From NCBI GenBank assembly GCA_026874595.1, contig CM049316.1, forward strand, positions 11,644,839-11,708,838: a stretch of 64,000 bases of DNA, written 5' to 3'. Positions within the stretch are counted from its first letter, which is position 1; each line of letters opens with the position of its first letter. This DNA is from Sipunculus nudus. Its lineage: Eukaryota > Annelida > Sipuncula > Golfingiida > Sipunculidae. This document shows, piece after piece, positions 60,501 to 64,000 of the stretch. The position numbers were made by a program, and so were the translations under genes. The notes under the pieces are model-generated. The model saw nothing but the letters and a program-made list of their open reading frames with translations. It had not been told where the DNA came from and did not search any database.

Positions 60501-60948
60501 AATCTGTCCCCCCTCCCGCAATTTTTCTATAGTGGCAAGTTTATTCAAATAAACACATCAGTCATTGAGTGATAACAACATACAGTGGCAATTTATGCAC
60601 CAGTAAAAGACAAAGCGGGCATAATATTTGTTTAAAGTCTGCATTGGCTGCATACCGCACAATATAAGACAGTCTTACTCATAAATCACTGAGCATGTAG
60701 CATTAAAAATGTCTTTTTGTTATAACTTAGCACAAGGTGGCAAGTCCATTCGCAGATTTTTATTTATTGTATTGTTATATTATTTTAAATATATATTTCA
60801 GGAGCACTGCTGCTGGGCTACATCAACTGTATGCCCCGTGTTGTAACTTTTAGCTGTGCGTAACATACTGGTGTGTGCAGGAGGCGAACATCTCTCTTCT
60901 GCAAGAAATAAAACAAAGCAACAGTATCTATTCCACACAAATTGTATC

Positions 60949-60950
<2 letters not shown>
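57538..60950 (+). other. Putative intron 1 of GLG1 paralogue; no exon seen
   Basis: AT-rich, unannotated DNA downstream of the paralogous first exon. I searched for the cysteine-rich exon 2 equivalent (DCADDAKRLC, AILECL) and found none. No clear transposon coding was recognised. Confidence 0.4.

Positions 60951-60951
<1 letters not shown>

Positions 60952-61004
<53 letters not shown>
60952..61004 (+). repeat. (AT)n microsatellite
   Basis: About 26 dinucleotide units. Tyr-Ile repeat frames on both strands come from it. Confidence 0.92.
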
Positions 61005-61005
<1 letters not shown>

Positions 61006-61009
61006 ATAA

Positions 61010-61950
61010 TGAACAAGTCTGAATTAAAGTCAATGTGATTTTGTTTTTAATGACTACTGCTCAGAGCTCACAGGTCTGAATAACTTGACATGCTATGCTT
61101 ATCTGGTTTATGTAACAATTATCTTATATACAGGTTGAATGAAGAATACGATCAGATCATAACAATACACTACCGGGGTTTATATGTACCTAAATTAATG
61201 AAAACTTGCATGAATAACAATTAAACTCAAAGTATTATAAAATGTCTTCGTAAATAATTTTTATATTGGGTCATGCAAGTAATGTTATACTAATATGAAG
61301 AAAGAAAATACCCATACACCGCAAGCTGTATCAGTAGATAGCTGTATCAGTTTTGAGGAGATCAACAGAACAGTTGGTTTTATTATGAATAAAATATCAC
61401 ATTATTTATTCCATTACCGTAATGCGAGAGAGTGAACCAGTTAATAACAAGCCAACAAGAATATATTGTGAACCATTACTAAATTAACATGTCTGTTTAA
61501 ATAGATTAAATTGCTTACATTTAATGCTTAAAGCCAGTAATGCAAAATGTGAACTACTAGGAATAGAAATGAGCTGTAAATTTTAATCGTCATATGTTGT
61601 TCAAATTGTTAAACTGTGTACAAGGTGATTAGTGACATCTACAGATATTACAATATGTTTTCTGTTTCGAAAATGCCACCATTTAACACACTTGACATTC
61701 AGTTAACATACATAATTCTCAGCCAGATTTAACTGATATGGGATTACTGGATTTTATCAGTCTTTCCTGACATTCGAAAGATGCACAAAACTATACTACA
61801 TCTGATAAGTTTTTTGACAGCTGACTGCTTAATTAACAGAGACATGACATAAGGCGAGATGTTGGTAGATATCAGACCTGTTATCAGTTAGGGTGTGTAT
61901 GGTGAGCATTGAGGGTCTCGGGCACTGCGGGCTAGTGATGAGTTATCAGG
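61010..61950. other. Nothing recognised
   Basis: AT-rich DNA with no repeat or coding call. Confidence 0.4.
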
Positions 61951-61954
61951 GATG

Positions 61955-62918
61955 GAGATTATTATCACTCTTTGTCCGGCGTCCGTCTGTCTGTCCGTCT
62001 GTCCGTTAACTAAGCACAAATCGTAACCACAGGTTCTGGAATCTTCTAGTTTCATATCTAGAGAGGTCCATAAAAAATCTTCTCGGAAACCTGAAATTAG
62101 GTCTCTGTTACCCATAACCTCTGAGCTATGGGGCTAAGAATTACCCCCCCCCCCCCCCACGAATAATTAAAAGTATGACACAAAAGCTCCAGTATCAGAA
62201 CAACTAATGCATTGATAACAATGATTCTTTGCATGCATATTGATCATGGAGTGTTTCATCAGTTCCTTCAGATGGTTGGTGCCACCTGGAATTATTTTTT
62301 CGAATTTTTTTGCATTTTTTTTTTCTCTATTAATGGGACCTTCAAAGATGCAATCGTGTGTTAACAGGGTAAAAATCGTAACCATGCAACCTAGAATCTC
62401 CTAATTTAAAATTCAGAGACGTTCTTGAAAAATCTCCTTAGAAATCTGAACTAGGTCTCTGTTACCCATATCCTTTGAGCTATAGGGCTTGTAAATACCC
62501 TTCAGTATAATTACAAATTTTTTTTATAAAAACTCCACTGTCTGAATAACTAATCAATTCATAACCATGATTCTTTGCATACCCATTCATCATGGAGTGT
62601 TTTTATCAGTTCCTGCAGACTCGAGGCACCACCTGGAATTATTTCAAAATTTTACACATTTTCTTGAGACCTTCAAGATGTGGTTGTCTGTTAACAGGGC
62701 ATACATTATAACCATTGCACCTAGAATCTTCTATATTATCATCGAGGGAGGTCCCTGAAAATCTCCTTGGAAACCTGAAATTAGATCTCCGTTAGCCATA
62801 TCTTCTGAGCTATGCTAAAGTTGAATGGGGATACCACTTACGAAATTTGGCATTGATAAAATTCATTTTCTGAATGTTTTCCTAATCAGCTGAGCGTCAT
62901 GACCCCTTGGCCACTTGA
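61955..62918 (+). repeat. 338-bp family array, about three units
   Basis: It begins with CACTCTTTGTCCGGCGTCCG plus a CTGTCCGTCTGTCCG run. The marker AGGTCT..GTTACCCA is at 62099, 62453 and (as AGATCT) 62783. It ends CAGCTGAGCGTCATGACCCC...CACTTG at about 62886-62918. The palindromic core is degraded (GGTGCCACC, GGCACCACC). A C16-type run is at about 62143-62158. Confidence 0.85.
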
Positions 62919-64000
62919 TATACGTGTCGGAGTTCCGAAGGGCTGTGCCATAATCTGAAACCATTTTCTCTTTGCAAATCTGCCTAAACTGATTTGTATT
63001 ATCTCACACTAGCTGTACATGAGACTGGGCATGTAATAGATTCTCTCAACATAGCTATTTACTGACTTTACAAATACAAATATCTCTTTCAGTTGCCACA
63101 TGTGAGTCTTGGTGTTATATTTTTTTTATTTGGTATTTGTAATTTTTCTGTGTTTTTTTTTTTAATTTTTATATATTTTTATTTCACAGACTTTGTACTA
63201 CAAGATTTGGAATCACTCCTTTTTATTACAAATGGATGAAATTGGATTTTGGTGCTCGCTTTTAATCTGTTGATCAAAAACCGTCTTAAAATTACTGGTT
63301 TATTGTTCCAACATCAAATTTTATTTGTAAAGTAAATTATTATCTTAAGTATTTAAATAACTATGGAATGTGTCCGCTTGGCCCTGAAAGTGTAACATGT
63401 AAGCAAACTAAGTATCAGATGAAATCATCAACTAATTACTACCCCAACGAGCGAATGACAGGAAATTCACAGACGTTCACATTCATGACTTTTACAGGGT
63501 CAGCATTGTTTTACAATTGCGAGTGCACAAACACACTTGGTGGTTTCAAGAAAAGTAATAAATATTAAGATCTTGTTCAGGCACCGTAATAAAGCATTTA
63601 CACCAGCCTAATATAAACAAAGATAGACTAAAATGAAGAATGCTATTATTTTCTTTAGACTGTATTTAATGCTCACTTTAGCATTTAGGATATGTTAATG
63701 ATTGATATATGGATTAACAATATTTATATAACAATATTTTGCCAGTTTGTCGTGTTTTTATGTCAACTTTAAACTAAAGGGTCTGCATTTTATCACTGTG
63801 GTCTATATATGTAGAACTTTATCAGAATAATTAATAAATGAACGATTGCCTTTCCCCTTATTTAACATAACAAAAATAAAAGTTCTGTATTGCAAAACAA
63901 AAATAGGATTTATAGAGCCTATCAACGCTTACTTGACATAACAACCATTAAACCTCAACATTTACATAAACTTTATTAGCACCCTACTCTTTCTCAATAC
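62919..64000. other. Right edge, nothing recognised
   Basis: AT-rich. A 66-codon frame at 63368-63568 has four cysteines but no GLG1 spacing and no fitting splice borders. Confidence 0.4.

Noticed and set aside
60780-60930. Possible exon 2 of the paralogous GLG1 (GCTGCTGGGCTACATC after TTTCAG)
   Set aside because: Only the GCTGCTG run resembles exon 2; no cysteine pattern, no open frame in the required phase.
60798-61038. Ile-Tyr-rich frames on both strands
   Set aside because: Translation of (AT)n; not a gene.
63368-63568. Cysteine-containing 66-codon frame near the right edge
   Set aside because: Cysteine spacing does not fit GLG1 and no acceptor or donor of matching phase was found.

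Overview
This is eukaryotic DNA: intron-rich, AT-rich and packed with repeats. The one conserved host gene is animal, and the repeat content (short tandem-core repeats flanked by GACG/GACA-type tetranucleotides, hAT, CR1/jockey-like LINEs, Ty3/gypsy) looks most like a marine mollusc, probably a bivalve. That lineage call is an inference. No tRNA, rRNA, CRISPR or prokaryotic operon was seen.

Left part (1-28,954, minus strand): the 5' portion of a GLG1 gene (Golgi apparatus protein 1, also MG160/CFR-1/ESL-1). Nine coding exons can be placed with canonical GT/AG borders and matching phases, giving about 550 residues (signal peptide, variable linker, then the first cysteine-rich GLG1 repeats). 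The gene runs off the left edge. Intron 1 is 21.5 kb and holds most of the repeats: a degenerate array at 12.3-13.2 kb, a 279-bp tandem array at 16.6-18.3 kb, a 1.8-kb inverted-repeat element, a dead hAT transposase at 21.9-22.8 kb, and an array carrying DR1-like nuclear-receptor sites at 26.7-27.5 kb.

Middle (29-57 kb): about 28 kb of intergenic, transposon-dominated DNA. It has a dead plus-strand LINE (30.9-32.2 kb), a fragment of an invertebrate repeat-associated protein family (32.7-33.1 kb), a 338-bp-period array (34.8-36.5 kb), and a minus-strand LINE with endonuclease and RT (37.2-41.0 kb) that is split by a 975-bp element with five exact 145-bp repeats. A plus-strand RT tail (41.2-41.7 kb) follows. 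A Ty3/gypsy element with both LTRs and a target-site duplication (46,337-52,069) has landed in an older decayed reading frame. A GACA-rich array lies at 55.4-56.5 kb.

Right part (57,201-64,000, plus strand): a second, diverged copy of the GLG1 first exon (same signal peptide core, same splice phase) faces away from the first. The two loci are therefore head to head, about 28.2 kb apart. No further exons of this copy were found before the right edge.

The most notable points are the head-to-head GLG1 first exons, a small transposon whose end abuts a GLG1 splice donor, and a 12-bp palindrome GGTGGCGCCACC (with close variants) that recurs in several otherwise different repeat families.
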